From the NCBI RefSeq assembly GCF_007035645.1, contig NZ_AP019633.1, forward strand, positions 1 through 64,000: a DNA stretch of 64,000 nucleotides, read 5' to 3'. This document shows positions 49,491 to 58,333 of the stretch, piece after piece. The stretch comes from Enterobacter asburiae. GTDB lineage: Bacteria > Pseudomonadota > Gammaproteobacteria > Enterobacterales > Enterobacteriaceae. A program made the position numbers and the translations under genes. Position 1 is the first letter of the stretch. Every line of letters begins with the position of its first letter. Under the pieces are notes generated by a model, which was not told where the DNA came from, ran no database searches, and saw only the letters and a program-made list of their open reading frames with translations.

Positions 49491-49900
49491 GTGAACAACA
49501 GGACAAGCCGTATAACGGCGACACCGTCCGCGACGGTGTAACGATAGCCAGCAAGACATCCCGCTGGGTTAAAGCCAGCATGCTGGGGCTGGCGGGACTT
49601 CTGGTTATGACAGGCGTGGCATATGTGACGGCGAAAGCCGTCACCCCGGAGGTGGTGGTCTTCGACATGAAGGGGACTGTGGACCTCTTCATGCAGCAGT
49701 CCGCTCAGTTACAGCTCGATGAAAACAGGGCTAAATCGATGACCCAGCAGTTCAACGCGGCACTGACCGGCAGCCTGGATGCATGGCAGTCCTCACACAA
49801 CGCCATCGTTCTGGTGAAGCCGGCGGTGATGAGCCCGCAGCGCGATATCACGAATGAAATTCGTGCTGATATTGCCCGACGCATCCAGGGGGGCCAGTGA
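49487..49900 (+). CDS. trbI: TrbI-like pilus-retraction protein
   Basis: ATG 49487 overlaps the traC stop and gives 137 residues. There is a short polar N-terminus, one membrane helix (about 30-47, MLGLAGLLVMTGVAYVTA) and a periplasmic domain with VVVFDMKGTVDLFMQQSAQL. F TrbI (128) has the same plan and position between traC and traW. Confidence 0.85.
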   Translation: MSEQQDKPYNGDTVRDGVTIASKTSRWVKASMLGLAGLLVMTGVAYVTAKAVTPEVVVFDMKGTVDLFMQQSAQLQLDENRAKSMTQQFNAALTGSLDAWQSSHNAIVLVKPAVMSPQRDITNEIRADIARRIQGGQ

Positions 49901-50532
49901 AAAAACGACTGCAGCTGACGGCCATGATGCTGCTGATGCTTTCCGCCGGCAGCGGGGCGAAAGATCTCGGTACCTGGGGCAACGTCTTCGAGCCTGCAGA
50001 GCAGGACATGCTGGCGTTTATCCAGAATCGCCTGAAGGGAATGGAGCAGACGGGCGAGCTGGACCGCCTTCGCAAAGAGGCAACGGAAAGAGTGAAGGAG
50101 CATGCGGTGCGTCCGACACCGGTGGAAGGGCTCACGAAAGCGAAGGAATACCGCAGCTTTGCCTGGGACCCGACATTTACCGTGAAGGAAACGATCACAG
50201 ACATGCAGGGCAACGTGATCGCCCGCAAGGGCGACACGGTCAATCCTCTGGATAAGGTGCCCTTCAGCCAGGTGCTCTTTTTTATCGACGGCGATGACAA
50301 GGAGCAGGTGAACTGGACCCGACAGCAGCTCGCCGGCCAGACCAGCGTGAAGGTCATCCTGGTGAACGGCAACATCAAAGAAACCAGTGATGCGCTGAAT
50401 GAACGTATCTACTTCGACCAGTCTGGCGTACTGACCCGTAAATTCGGTTTTGAACACATCCCCGCGCGGATATCGCGCGACGGCCGCGTGATGAAAGTGG
50501 AAGAGATTCCGGTATCAGGAGCGAAAAAATGA
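49897..50532 (+). CDS. traW: TraW, periplasmic pilus-assembly protein
   Basis: The 211-residue product has a signal peptide (about 1-20), then KDLGTWGNVFEPAEQDMLAF, and later FIDGDDKEQVNWTRQQLAGQ and YFDQSGVLTRKFGFEHIPAR, all typical of TraW. It works with TrbC, TraU and TraF. It overlaps trbI and the next gene by 4 bp each. Confidence 0.92.
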   Translation: MKKRLQLTAMMLLMLSAGSGAKDLGTWGNVFEPAEQDMLAFIQNRLKGMEQTGELDRLRKEATERVKEHAVRPTPVEGLTKAKEYRSFAWDPTFTVKETITDMQGNVIARKGDTVNPLDKVPFSQVLFFIDGDDKEQVNWTRQQLAGQTSVKVILVNGNIKETSDALNERIYFDQSGVLTRKFGFEHIPARISRDGRVMKVEEIPVSGAKK

Positions 50533-50921
50533 GTGCAACAACGTTAGGTGACCTGTTTCCCGAAATGCGTCAGGCGGTCACATCCCATCGACGTTACGGC
50601 AGAAAACCACGCAAACCCGCTGAGATAACGCCGCGCATGGGAACAGCAGAACGACTGAAGACGCTTTACCCCGAAATTGACTCCTGGCATCCGGTACTGG
50701 TGACCAAAGCCTGGCTCCACTGGTGTGAGCAGAACCAGCAGGACAGCCGGGAGCCGTCTAGGCGTGATGAACGTTTCCCGGACTACATCATTCACCTCTT
50801 ACTGGAGAACATGCGGGCCGAGGACAGCGCGAAACGTAAAAAGGGCCCGACGCTGTCACTTTCCGAGCGTCTCGACAGGTTGTTTGCAGGCGAAGGGCAG
50901 GAGAACGCCGAATGTCACTGA
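50529..50921 (+). CDS. Hypothetical tra-operon protein, tandem paralogue 1
   Basis: A 130-residue protein. LYPEIDSWHPVLVTKAWLHW followed by CEQNQQDSR and DERFPDYIIHLLLENMR forms a domain repeated in the next gene. The N-terminus and tail are basic. It has no signal peptide or membrane segment. Inserted between traW and traU, where F has none. Confidence 0.65.
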   Translation: MSATTLGDLFPEMRQAVTSHRRYGRKPRKPAEITPRMGTAERLKTLYPEIDSWHPVLVTKAWLHWCEQNQQDSREPSRRDERFPDYIIHLLLENMRAEDSAKRKKGPTLSLSERLDRLFAGEGQENAECH

Positions 50922-51190
50922 TACACAATACCGCTGTGCCACCTGCGTCTCAGCTCATGACAGGCCACAATGCTGATACCAGGGGCTGCGACGAAACCGT
51001 GAAACAAATCAGTCAGCTGTACCCTGAAATCGCATCATGGCAACCGGCGTTGATCGCCGGTGCCTGGCATCAGTGGTGCGCGGAGAACCAGCGTCAGCCG
51101 ATAGCGCCAGACGAACGTGATGAGGCGTTTCCCATGTACCTCGTCAGGCTTATCCGCAACAGAATGGAGGAGATGAACGCATGGCGTTAA
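50912..51190 (+). CDS. Hypothetical tra-operon protein, tandem paralogue 2
   Basis: A 92-residue protein with LYPEIASWQPALIAGAWHQW, then CAENQRQ and DERDEAFPMYLVRLIRNRM, clearly homologous to the gene just before, with which it overlaps by 10 bp. A local duplication is likely. Function unknown. Confidence 0.65.
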   Translation: MSLIHNTAVPPASQLMTGHNADTRGCDETVKQISQLYPEIASWQPALIAGAWHQWCAENQRQPIAPDERDEAFPMYLVRLIRNRMEEMNAWR

Positions 51191-51726
51191 TCAGCTGCTT
51201 CACCGCCACTCAGGGGTTGCAGGGAGTGCTCACCTGTTTGCGCGATACCGAGGGCATGACCGGTATTCTGGTCGTCGTTGCACTACTCGCTGGCTGGATT
51301 GTTGTTCAGTACGTGGCATGTGCCCGACGTGAACGCCGGGCGTGGGAGAGCAGATCGGGAATCCCCGTCCCTCTCGTACAATTTGGCGGTGCCCGACATG
51401 CCGATGCGGTTCACGCCTTTGCTAACCGGGAATACTATCAGGTATTGCTCGCAGAGCTGGAAAAAGGCCTGACTGAGGCGGGCTATGCACTCACTCGCGA
51501 TGAATCACTGCGCGTGACGATCCCAGAGGCCGACTGGCTACAAATTAGCCGCCGGATTATTCGGGCACGCCTGTGTTATACGGCACCGAGAGTCACTGAG
51601 GAGGCGATGCAGGACAGCGAAGATGCAGCAGTGAACGATGGTTACGCCGGCTCGTGGCTCAGATTACTCATACGTGGCAGTGAGCGCATTGGCTGGTACA
51701 TCACCAGACCGGAAAACAGCCAGTGA
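51181..51726 (+). CDS. Hypothetical membrane-anchored protein in the tra operon
   Basis: A 181-residue product with one membrane helix (about 27-47, GILVVVALLAGWIVVQYVAC) and a cytoplasmic domain (EYYQVLLAELEKGLTEAGYA; ADWLQISRRIIRARLCYTAP). It overlaps the previous gene by 10 bp. Not recognised. Confidence 0.62.
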   Translation: MALISCFTATQGLQGVLTCLRDTEGMTGILVVVALLAGWIVVQYVACARRERRAWESRSGIPVPLVQFGGARHADAVHAFANREYYQVLLAELEKGLTEAGYALTRDESLRVTIPEADWLQISRRIIRARLCYTAPRVTEEAMQDSEDAAVNDGYAGSWLRLLIRGSERIGWYITRPENSQ

Positions 51727-51828
51727 TTAACCGCGCTGCCCTTCAGGATGTTCGGTGCTCACTGCGTTGCGCTCCGCCTCAGCCTGAATGTCATCCCGGT
51801 TTCCGATTAACCCCGACCAGGTAACGCC

Positions 51829-52044
51829 ATGAAAAAAGACCCTGATACTGAAAAGGGCCAGAATGTTACAGCCGTTCGTCATGATGAAAAATCGGCTTTA
51901 CGGCTTAAGGCCATTCTTGCAGAAAATCCCCTTTATTATCCCTCAATAGTGTTAAGAGCTGGCTTGCTGGCTCTTGAGGATATGTCCAAAGACCAGCGGC
52001 TGGCATTCATCATGAAAGCGGCCGACAAAACCAAAAACTATTAA
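51829..52044 (+). CDS. Hypothetical 71-residue protein in the tra operon
   Basis: A small soluble protein with SALRLKAILAENPLYYPSIV and LLALEDMSKDQRLAFIMKAA, helical, perhaps ribbon-helix-helix-like. It stands alone, 102 bp after the previous gene, and could be a regulator. Its ribosome-binding site is weak. Confidence 0.5.
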   Translation: MKKDPDTEKGQNVTAVRHDEKSALRLKAILAENPLYYPSIVLRAGLLALEDMSKDQRLAFIMKAADKTKNY

Positions 52045-52099
52045 TCCTGTTTTAAGCCCTCCCGCCGTCCGGTGGCTGCGGCACTCCCGGAGATCCCCC

Positions 52100-52423
52100 A
52101 TGACTCACCCTGAATCTGTCAGGCCGGTGACGGTTACCCGTGACCGCAATGGCTTCTGGACGCACCCTCATTATTTTGCACCCGCCAGTGATGAGGCCAC
52201 GCAGACTGAATTTGGCGACTGGATGCGCCGGCACAATCTGACCTGCGCCACCCGCTGGATGGAAAACGACGCGCCTCCCCAGGTGATTGCCGACTGGGAA
52301 AAGGGGAAACAAAACATCAGTGACTGGCTCCCTTCCGCGCCTCAGGGCGAAGGCTGGTTCATCGGCTCCATTCATGACACTGAGGACGGCCCGGTCTGTG
52401 TGTGGCTGCGGGAGGTGAAATGA
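52100..52423 (+). CDS. Hypothetical 107-residue protein upstream of traU
   Basis: A soluble protein (PVTVTRDRNGFWTHPHYFAP; FGDWMRRHNLTCATRWMEND; EGWFIGSIHDTEDGPVCVWL) whose stop overlaps the traU start. The Trp-rich pattern looks like a small beta domain. Family not recognised. Confidence 0.62.
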   Translation: MTHPESVRPVTVTRDRNGFWTHPHYFAPASDEATQTEFGDWMRRHNLTCATRWMENDAPPQVIADWEKGKQNISDWLPSAPQGEGWFIGSIHDTEDGPVCVWLREVK

Positions 52424-53418
52424 AGCGTTTCTCATGGCTTGCCGGTGTGATGCTGATCCTGCTGTCCTGGATGCCAGCTCAGGCAACGGCCGCAGCCAGC
52501 AACGCGGGTGATGGCCGCTGGGTTAACCCGATAAGCGATGTCTGCTGGAAGTGTCTGTTTCCGATGACGCTCGGTAATATTCAGCTGGCCGCCGGTCCAC
52601 AAAAGGATACCAACAACCCGGCTTCGCCGATCCAGATTTGTCCATATGGTGTGTTTTATCGTATCGGTCTGGCCATCGGGTTCTGGGAGCCAATGGCGAT
52701 GGTGGACGTAACCCGTGAGCCTGGCGTCATGGTCAACATGGGCGGCTTTAAAATCGATCTTGGACGAACGGGAACGGGAACCGCAGGGCAGAGTGACCGG
52801 CCCGCTGCCGGCACGTTCTACCATGTTCACTGGTACAAATACCCGCTGATTTTCTGGCTGAACATCATCACCAGCCTGGGGTGTCTGCAGACCGGCGACA
52901 TGGATATTGCCTATCTCTCCGAAGTTGATCCTCTCTGGAATGACAGCACCCTCTCGATGCTGATTAACCCCGAGGCAGCGCTGTTCGGCAACCTGATCGC
53001 TCAAGGGGCCTGTGCTGCTGACGCAGCTGCATCATCAGCTGGCCTTCCGCTGTCGCCGCTGTTCTGGTGCGCAGGTAGTCAGGGTTCTATCTACCCGCTA
53101 ACAGGCTTTACCAGCGGTGAGTTTTCTCCGCTCGAGGCCTCTCTGCTGGTCGGAGAACGAATGGCCTTCAAGATGCATCGTGAGGGACTGGTATGGAACT
53201 CCGTGGGCGCGGACGTCGCCGTATGTAACCAGTATCCATCCCCGATCATCCCGAAAGAGCGATGGCGATACCAGATGGTAAACATGTACCCCGAACCGGG
53301 TAACTGCCATCCCTTCGGGGCCAGCACGCAGCTCTGGGGCACAACGCATAACTCTCCATCCTCCAAAAAGAACTTCGGCTACCTCTTCTGGCGCAAACGT
53401 AACTGCGTATTCCTTTAA
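52420..53418 (+). CDS. traU: TraU, DNA transfer and pilus protein
   Basis: ATG 52420 sits in an ATGA overlap and gives 332 residues with a signal peptide (about 1-25). NPISDVCWKCLFPMTLGNIQ and YGVFYRIGLAIGFWEPMAMV are characteristic, with several Cys that form disulfides. The length matches F TraU (330). Confidence 0.93.
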   Translation: MKRFSWLAGVMLILLSWMPAQATAAASNAGDGRWVNPISDVCWKCLFPMTLGNIQLAAGPQKDTNNPASPIQICPYGVFYRIGLAIGFWEPMAMVDVTREPGVMVNMGGFKIDLGRTGTGTAGQSDRPAAGTFYHVHWYKYPLIFWLNIITSLGCLQTGDMDIAYLSEVDPLWNDSTLSMLINPEAALFGNLIAQGACAADAAASSAGLPLSPLFWCAGSQGSIYPLTGFTSGEFSPLEASLLVGERMAFKMHREGLVWNSVGADVAVCNQYPSPIIPKERWRYQMVNMYPEPGNCHPFGASTQLWGTTHNSPSSKKNFGYLFWRKRNCVFL

Positions 53419-53422
53419 GGAC

Positions 53423-54052
53423 ATGACAATGAAAAACGCTTATCTCCGGGCGCTGACGATCAGCGTCATGATTGCTTTCGCGCCGCTGGCCCTGGCGAGC
53501 GCCCAGACCGATATCTCCGTCTCCGACCATAGCTGGATCAAAGGTCAGCAGGATGCGCTGACAGCGATGAAGGAAGACCTGCAGGGGCATCCGGCGGCCG
53601 CACCCGTCTTACCGCAGCAGCAACTGGACCTGATTAACCGCCTGCAGGGCGATATCGCAGCCCAGACCAACAAGATGGGGGAAAAAGACACGTTCCCGGC
53701 TATTTACTTTGTGAGCCTCGGTATTCCACGTGAAGGTCTGCTGCCCATGCTGAAGGATGCCCGCCGTTACAACATTCCGCCAACGCTGCGCGGCCTGGTT
53801 AATAACGACATGCGACAGACCGCGGCGGCAATGTTTGAGCTGAGTAAGGAGGACAAGGACGCTGGCGTGCAAATCGATCCAACGTTGTTCACTCAGTACA
53901 ACATCACCACGGTGCCCGCCCTGGTGGTGACCTGCACTGGCCACTATGACGTAATCAGGGGAAGTCTGCCCCTGCAGCAGGCTCTCGAAAAAGTAGCTGA
54001 AAGTGGTGATTGTGCGGCAACGGCACGCCATCTTCTGGAGGCCGGAAAATGA
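53423..54052 (+). CDS. trbC: TrbC, periplasmic pilus-assembly protein
   Basis: A 209-residue secreted protein (signal ending LALASA). The C-terminal half contains FPAIYFVSLGIPREGLLPML and VQIDPTLFTQYNITTVPALV, the TrbC thioredoxin-like fold without a CxxC. It works with TraW. ATG 53429 is an alternative start. It overlaps traN by 4 bp. Confidence 0.92.
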   Translation: MTMKNAYLRALTISVMIAFAPLALASAQTDISVSDHSWIKGQQDALTAMKEDLQGHPAAAPVLPQQQLDLINRLQGDIAAQTNKMGEKDTFPAIYFVSLGIPREGLLPMLKDARRYNIPPTLRGLVNNDMRQTAAAMFELSKEDKDAGVQIDPTLFTQYNITTVPALVVTCTGHYDVIRGSLPLQQALEKVAESGDCAATARHLLEAGK

Positions 54053-55911
54053 AAAAACTACTTTCAACGGTGCTGATGCTTTTTCCGCTTCTGGCTGGCG
54101 CAGCTGATCCTGCCTTTGAGGCGGGAGCGAGCTTTGGTAAAGGCAATGCTTCCGCCGGGACGGGAGCCCTGAAAAATCCGGATACCGTCACGGGGGCAAT
54201 ACCAGGCTATACCGCTAACCCACCGGAGAAAGGATATTACGGCGGCGTGGATGGCGGTGACGGTGGGCTGGCCAACAAAGGGCAGGCCGCTCTGCAGGGC
54301 AATGACGCAGCGCAGTCGGTTATCAACTCCGGAAAAACGAATCCGACGCCCGCCATCGACCCGAACGCACCTTTCATCACTATCGGTAAAAATGCGGAAG
54401 CTGGCGCTGACGGTGTGCTAAACGGGACCGCGAACCAGTGTAAGGAGGTCACGGTATCGAAAACCACCTTTGAAAATTACACCTGCGATAAAGATGTGGC
54501 CTCAGTTGAGGCCTGTACCCGCACAGCAGTGGCGGGCGGGCATGTAGAAAAAACAACTGAACAGAAGACCATCACAATTGATAAACCGATGTGGAACTGG
54601 ACCTATGACAATGACAAACGCGTCTATTTCACGTTTACCTCCCCTTATTCAGGACCGGTTATCAGTGCTTCGCTGGCCATACATTTCAACGATAAGAATA
54701 TGTATTACCAGTTAACCTGGTGGGGTGTTGATCAAGAGTCAGTTGCCAAAAGAGACAACTCGTGGGTTCTTCCTGGTGCTGCAGGTGCAGTGCTGGCAGA
54801 GGGACAGCCTTCACCGCAAGGTGTGATACTCAATAAAAACTGTCTTAATGGAAACCAGGGGCGATGCAGAGAATACGCAAGAAAAACCTATGACTGGCTG
54901 AACAGTGGTGAGGCCACCATGACCGTAACATTGACCATGATCGCGACAACAGAGAAGTGGGTTCCGGAAGTTAACTGGTCCTCTTCCTGTGGCCTGGATA
55001 TGTCGAAGGCGCAAAAAACCACGTCAACATGCACCTCTCCGGGCGGAAATAAAACCATTGTTAACAATGGCCAGAGCTATGACGTTTATAGCGACTGCTG
55101 GGAGTACACCGATAACTATGTCGTACCGTCAGACTCCAAGGGAACCTGCGGAACGCTGATGACGAATCCGTCCTGTACGGCGGCAGGAACAACCTGCACC
55201 GAGTCGACCGACGGGCAGTGTACCCATATGAGCTACACCTACCAGTGTCAGACCACTCATCAGTCTGGCGGCCTGGTTTGCGGCGGCGACTACATCTGTA
55301 AGTCAGGCGAGTGTGACGACACCAATGGTGCCGGAAGCAGCGGTTTTGATACGGCTGTGGCCAAACTGGCAGGTCTTGCCTCGGCGGCTGAAGATGCAAA
55401 AGACGCCAGCAGTACCATTGAAGTTAAAGCCTTCACGGGGAAAGCCATGCGCTGCCGTAAGGCCTTTGCCGGTTTCTCTAACTGCTGCAAAGACTCTGGC
55501 TGGGGACAAAGTGCCGGACTGGCCTCATGTGATGATGAAGAAAAGGCTATAGGGAAGGCGAAGGCGAAGAAAATTACCGTCAGCGTCGGCGAGCGGTGCG
55601 ATCGCAAGGTGCTGGGTGCCTGCATCCAGAAAAGTCAGGTCTACTGCGTCTTTGACGGCAAGCTTGCCCGCATCATTCAGGAGCAGGGGCGTCGCGACCA
55701 GCTGGGCGTTAAGTTCGGCAGCGGCGACAGTCCGAACTGTCGGGGGATCACCGTCCCGGAGCTGCAGAGTATCGACTTCGACAAAATCAACTTCTCTGAC
55801 TTCTACGAGGATTTGATGAAGAACCAGAAAATCCCCGATACCAGCACGCAGGTCCAGCAGATTAAGGAGCGTATCGCCGCGCAGGTGAATCAGCAGGGAG
55901 GTGGTAAATGA
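54049..55911 (+). CDS. traN: TraN, mating-pair stabilisation outer-membrane protein
   Basis: A 620-residue secreted, Cys-rich protein (signal about 1-17). The C-terminal region (from about 440) with KAMRCRKAFAGFSNCCKDSG and VYCVFDGKLARIIQEQGRRD is the conserved TraN core. The middle, residues about 150-330, is the variable tip that binds a recipient porin and sets host preference. The overall length is similar to F TraN (602). It overlaps traF by 4 bp. Confidence 0.93.
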   Translation: MKKLLSTVLMLFPLLAGAADPAFEAGASFGKGNASAGTGALKNPDTVTGAIPGYTANPPEKGYYGGVDGGDGGLANKGQAALQGNDAAQSVINSGKTNPTPAIDPNAPFITIGKNAEAGADGVLNGTANQCKEVTVSKTTFENYTCDKDVASVEACTRTAVAGGHVEKTTEQKTITIDKPMWNWTYDNDKRVYFTFTSPYSGPVISASLAIHFNDKNMYYQLTWWGVDQESVAKRDNSWVLPGAAGAVLAEGQPSPQGVILNKNCLNGNQGRCREYARKTYDWLNSGEATMTVTLTMIATTEKWVPEVNWSSSCGLDMSKAQKTTSTCTSPGGNKTIVNNGQSYDVYSDCWEYTDNYVVPSDSKGTCGTLMTNPSCTAAGTTCTESTDGQCTHMSYTYQCQTTHQSGGLVCGGDYICKSGECDDTNGAGSSGFDTAVAKLAGLASAAEDAKDASSTIEVKAFTGKAMRCRKAFAGFSNCCKDSGWGQSAGLASCDDEEKAIGKAKAKKITVSVGERCDRKVLGACIQKSQVYCVFDGKLARIIQEQGRRDQLGVKFGSGDSPNCRGITVPELQSIDFDKINFSDFYEDLMKNQKIPDTSTQVQQIKERIAAQVNQQGGGK

Positions 55912-56690
55912 AGCGTGTCCTCTGTGGCCTGCTTATGGCGCTGACGAGCCATACGGTGATGGCCGAGGAGATTGTGACCCCGGCAGAGCCGTTCACCGGC
56001 TGGTCCTGGTACAACGAGCCGAAAAAGCCGCCGGAGCAGTCCAGAAAGCCACAACAGCCTGCACCGCAGGCCATTCCGGATCTCAGCAAAATGTCCCCTA
56101 TGGAACAGGCCCGGGTGCTGAAAGGGTACACACAGGAGGCGCTTAACCGCGCCATCCTGTTTCCCTCCCGGGAAAACACGGCGACGTTCCTGCGCTGGCA
56201 GAAATTCTGGACCGATCGGGCATCGATGTTCAGCCAGTCCTTTGCGGCTGCGCAGCTGAGCCACCCGGACCTCGACTACAACCTGGAGTATCCGCACTAC
56301 AACAGCATGGCGCCGTTTATGCAGACCCGCGACCAGCAGACGCGGCAGAGCGCCGTGGAGCAGCTGGCGCAGCAGTACGGTCTGTTCTACTTCTACCGGG
56401 GCAGTGACCCGATTGACGTGCAGATGGCCGGCGTGGTGGCGGACTTTGCGAAAACCAACGGGATTTCGCTTATACCGGTATCGGTTGATGGCCAGGTGGC
56501 AGCCTCCCTGCCGCAGAGCCGTCCGGATACGGGGCAGTCCCAGTCGATGAATATTACGCACTTCCCGGCGCTCTACCTTGTTGACCCCCGGAGCAAGAAT
56601 TATCGCGCGCTGTCATACGGCTTCATGACGCAGGATGACCTGTCTAAGCGATTCCTGAACGTGGCCACCGGCTTTAAACCCAATTCCTGA
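55908..56690 (+). CDS. traF: TraF, periplasmic pilus-assembly protein
   Basis: A 260-residue secreted protein (signal about 1-18). GWSWYNEPKKPPE (about 26-38) and YGLFYFYRGSDPIDVQMAGV (about 159-178) identify TraF. The thioredoxin fold lacks a CxxC, as in F. It assists pilus assembly with TraH and TraU. Confidence 0.92.
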   Translation: MKRVLCGLLMALTSHTVMAEEIVTPAEPFTGWSWYNEPKKPPEQSRKPQQPAPQAIPDLSKMSPMEQARVLKGYTQEALNRAILFPSRENTATFLRWQKFWTDRASMFSQSFAAAQLSHPDLDYNLEYPHYNSMAPFMQTRDQQTRQSAVEQLAQQYGLFYFYRGSDPIDVQMAGVVADFAKTNGISLIPVSVDGQVAASLPQSRPDTGQSQSMNITHFPALYLVDPRSKNYRALSYGFMTQDDLSKRFLNVATGFKPNS

Positions 56691-56699
56691 GAGATTCTT

Positions 56700-57191
56700 A
56701 TGACAAAAACACTTTTCACCCTCATCCGCGATGCAGGGCGGGTCGCCATGTATTCCTTAGTCTTTGGCCCGGCACTGGTGCTGTATGTGTTTGTGATGCT
56801 GGCTGTATCAGACGGCTCACTTTCCCGGCAATTCCTGACGACCTTTCATGACCTGACTGACGGTGCGCCTGCCGGCAAGGTCATGGGGTGTGTTAATGAA
56901 AATGTGATGGCAGGACGCTTCTTGCCACCTGAACCCGGAGAGTCATTAAAGCCTGTGCCTCCTGCCTTAGCGAAAGCACCGCCTGAAGTGTTGTGTCGGC
57001 GTGGCCCTGTGGACAGCGATTCGTGGACGCGTGCGACAGATGCAACATTGCTCAACACCTGGCTTCTCTCGGTGATGTTTGGCTTTGGTGTGTGGTTTGT
57101 ATTCCGAGGCCTGAACCTTGCCGCCCGAAAGAAAATTTCACCAGACACGCATTCGGTTCTGGCACGGCAAAACAAGGAGACACACGAATGA
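56700..57191 (+). CDS. Hypothetical membrane protein in the trbA position
   Basis: The 163-residue product has one helix near the N-terminus (about 14-38, VAMYSLVFGPALVLYVFVML) and another near 120-140 (LLSVMFGFGVWFVFRGL), with a periplasmic loop holding two Cys. F has trbA here, also a membrane protein, but I see no clear sequence match. It overlaps the next gene by 4 bp. Confidence 0.62.
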   Translation: MTKTLFTLIRDAGRVAMYSLVFGPALVLYVFVMLAVSDGSLSRQFLTTFHDLTDGAPAGKVMGCVNENVMAGRFLPPEPGESLKPVPPALAKAPPEVLCRRGPVDSDSWTRATDATLLNTWLLSVMFGFGVWFVFRGLNLAARKKISPDTHSVLARQNKETHE

Positions 57192-57406
57192 AACCCGCTA
57201 TTCTCGCAGGACTGATTTTCTGGGGCACGATGGCGCGCGTACTGAGCGAACTGATGACCTGGTCGGTTGAGCATACGCAGCAGGGGCTCTTATGGCTGTG
57301 CAATGGGATGTGGGCTGGTGCGGCTGGCATGGTGGTGTATGCCGTGTATCGCTGGTTCCGTTACGAAAGAGGGCAAGCGCATAAGGAAGCCGATCATGAA
57401 CATTAA
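57188..57406 (+). CDS. Candidate TraQ (propilin insertion chaperone)
   Basis: A 72-residue protein with two membrane helices (about 3-22, and 38-56, CNGMWAGAAGMVVYAVYRW) and a His/Glu-rich tail. F TraQ (94) is a two-helix inner-membrane protein between traF and trbB that inserts propilin. The position and topology match; the sequence similarity is weak. Confidence 0.5.
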   Translation: MKPAILAGLIFWGTMARVLSELMTWSVEHTQQGLLWLCNGMWAGAAGMVVYAVYRWFRYERGQAHKEADHEH

Positions 57407-58007
57407 AACCGGACTCATTGCGCTCCTGTTATCCCTGCCCCTGCTGGCGAACGCCGGTGCGCGTGAGGAGTTAATGGCGCTTGAAGCATCCAAAACGGCC
57501 TCATCTGCAGACGCTGCAGCCATCACCGCTTCCACTATTCCTGTACCCGCGCCAGCAAGCCTGATGGCGCTGCCGGACGGACGTCGGGCTAACATGAAAG
57601 ATTATGCCGTGGTGCTCTTTATGCAGGCGCACTGCCAGTACAGCGCTAAATTTGACCCGCTGCTGAAGGGCTGGGCCGATGAACATGCCATCAGGGTGTA
57701 CCCGTACAGCCTTGACGGCGGCGGGGACGTTTCTTACCCGACCCCGATGATTCCGCGTAAGACGGACCCTAACTCTCCCATCGCAGATGAGATTGTCACC
57801 TTCTTCGGAAACGGTTTGCCAATTGCGACACCGACGGCCTTTATGGTCAACGTCAACACCCTGAAAGCCTATCCACTCACCCAGGGCGTGATGGACATCC
57901 CGGCACTTGAGAGCCGTATGGCCAGCCTGATTCAGGCTGACATGGATAACGTTGATCCAAAAATGCTGCCGCCAATGCCGGCAAGCGCGCAGGTCACCCC
58001 TCAGTAA
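57396..58007 (+). CDS. trbB: TrbB-like thioredoxin-fold protein with a CxxS motif
   Basis: A 203-residue secreted protein (signal about 1-20). AVVLFMQAHCQYSAKFDPLL (71-90) aligns with the active site of F TrbB, a periplasmic disulfide isomerase, but only Cys80 is kept: the second Cys is Ser83 (CQYS). GLPIATPTAFMVNVNTLKAY carries the cis-Pro. It may still bind substrates through one Cys, or be inactive. Confidence 0.82.
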   Translation: MNIKTGLIALLLSLPLLANAGAREELMALEASKTASSADAAAITASTIPVPAPASLMALPDGRRANMKDYAVVLFMQAHCQYSAKFDPLLKGWADEHAIRVYPYSLDGGGDVSYPTPMIPRKTDPNSPIADEIVTFFGNGLPIATPTAFMVNVNTLKAYPLTQGVMDIPALESRMASLIQADMDNVDPKMLPPMPASAQVTPQ

Positions 58008-58024
58008 TACAAACGGACTACAAA

Positions 58025-58288
58025 ATGACGACAAATACGTATGCGTTATCGCGTACCGAGCGCGTGTGGCTGTTATTCAGCGTGACGCTGCTTGTGTCCG
58101 CAGCGTTCTATGGGGTGCTGGCTCACCGGGTGGTCAGCGTTATGGATCGCCCTGAACTGACAACCTGTCTGCAGGACTTTCCGGTGCTCCTGCTTATCTC
58201 GCTGAGCATCGGATTCTTTTTTACCGTCACCGGGCTGTACGTCTGCCGGCAGACCCTGGCCAGGAAACCCCGGGAGGAGATTGCATGA
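58025..58288 (+). CDS. Small two-helix membrane protein between trbB and traH
   Basis: An 87-residue product with helices at about 13-32 (VWLLFSVTLLVSAAFYGVLA) and 51-72 (FPVLLLISLSIGFFFTVTGL). F has trbJ and trbF here, both small; no clear match. Its position suggests a role in transfer. Confidence 0.6.
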   Translation: MTTNTYALSRTERVWLLFSVTLLVSAAFYGVLAHRVVSVMDRPELTTCLQDFPVLLLISLSIGFFFTVTGLYVCRQTLARKPREEIA

Positions 58289-58333
58289 CGCTTATCAGAC
58301 TGAGGACGCTTACACAAGTTGTGGAGGTGCCAA

